Below, piece by piece: positions 51,201 through 51,215 of a stretch of DNA of 51,215 bases (its first letter is position 1; each line of letters opens with the position of its first letter). This stretch comes from a virus: the IMG/VR virus record IMGVR_UViG_3300020195_000036, positions 1-51,215 of that record; one strand, given 5' to 3'. Both the position numbers and the translations under genes were made by a program. The notes beneath the pieces are model-generated. The model had not been told where the DNA came from. It did no database searches and saw nothing but the letters and a program-made list of their open reading frames with translations.

Positions 51201-51215
51201 GTCAATGCGCTCCAC

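Noticed and set aside
1-51215. tRNA genes, integrase, attachment sites, terminase or portal
   Set aside because: None could be recognised. The only nuclease is the HNH protein near the right end.

Overview
The window is a contiguous block of a tailed-phage genome: the virion structural region of a contractile-tailed (myovirus-type) phage. It contains a HK97-fold major capsid protein, a tail sheath and tube pair, a frameshifted tail-assembly chaperone, a tape measure, a baseplate hub/gp25/J/I series and many fibre proteins. Genes are almost all on the + strand and packed with TAATG, TGATG or ATGA overlaps. Base composition is moderate (slightly above half G+C by eye), and GTG and TTG starts are used. 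Fibre modules (HGIADT repeats, a 'TAPTGASLILDVN' fibre-tip domain) and a very GC-rich GH26-like insert resemble phages of high-GC Gram-positive bacteria. That host guess is inference. No terminase, portal, tRNA, integrase or replication gene is visible; those would lie outside the window.

Layout. 1-10.9 kb: fibre and adhesin block. It holds a giant 20-residue-repeat protein, a small beta protein, a VGIG-type fibre, four tail-collar proteins with HxH clusters, and a 1045-residue zinc-ribbon protein of unknown role. 10.9-16.7 kb: head block, with a scaffold-like protein, a prohead-protease/scaffold fusion interrupted by a mini-intein, a probable decoration protein and the major capsid protein, closed by a strong terminator. 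16.9-21.8 kb: neck and connector genes, unexpectedly including a repeat/FCCH-type adhesin-like protein. 21.8-27.5 kb: sheath, tube, chaperone pair (-1 frameshift at GGGGGGT) and tape measure. 27.5-40.7 kb: baseplate, starting with a hub protein carrying two cell-wall hydrolase domains. 40.8-49.9 kb: receptor-binding fibres and small accessory genes, with a GC-rich insert encoding half of a GH26-like glycosidase. 50.2-51.2 kb: a convergent minus-strand operon of three small genes ending in an HNH endonuclease.

Most notable points: (i) a 182-residue intein sits two residues after the probable catalytic Ser of the prohead protease, so splicing could gate capsid maturation; (ii) one 20-residue repeat family recurs in three proteins of different modules; (iii) the HNH protein begins with about 19 residues resembling a proteasome-like Ntn-hydrolase start; (iv) a paired-hairpin DNA repeat lies in two adjacent minus-strand genes and is read in two different frames; (v) a LYPSE-repeat mini-ORF overlaps the end of a baseplate gene in the +1 frame.
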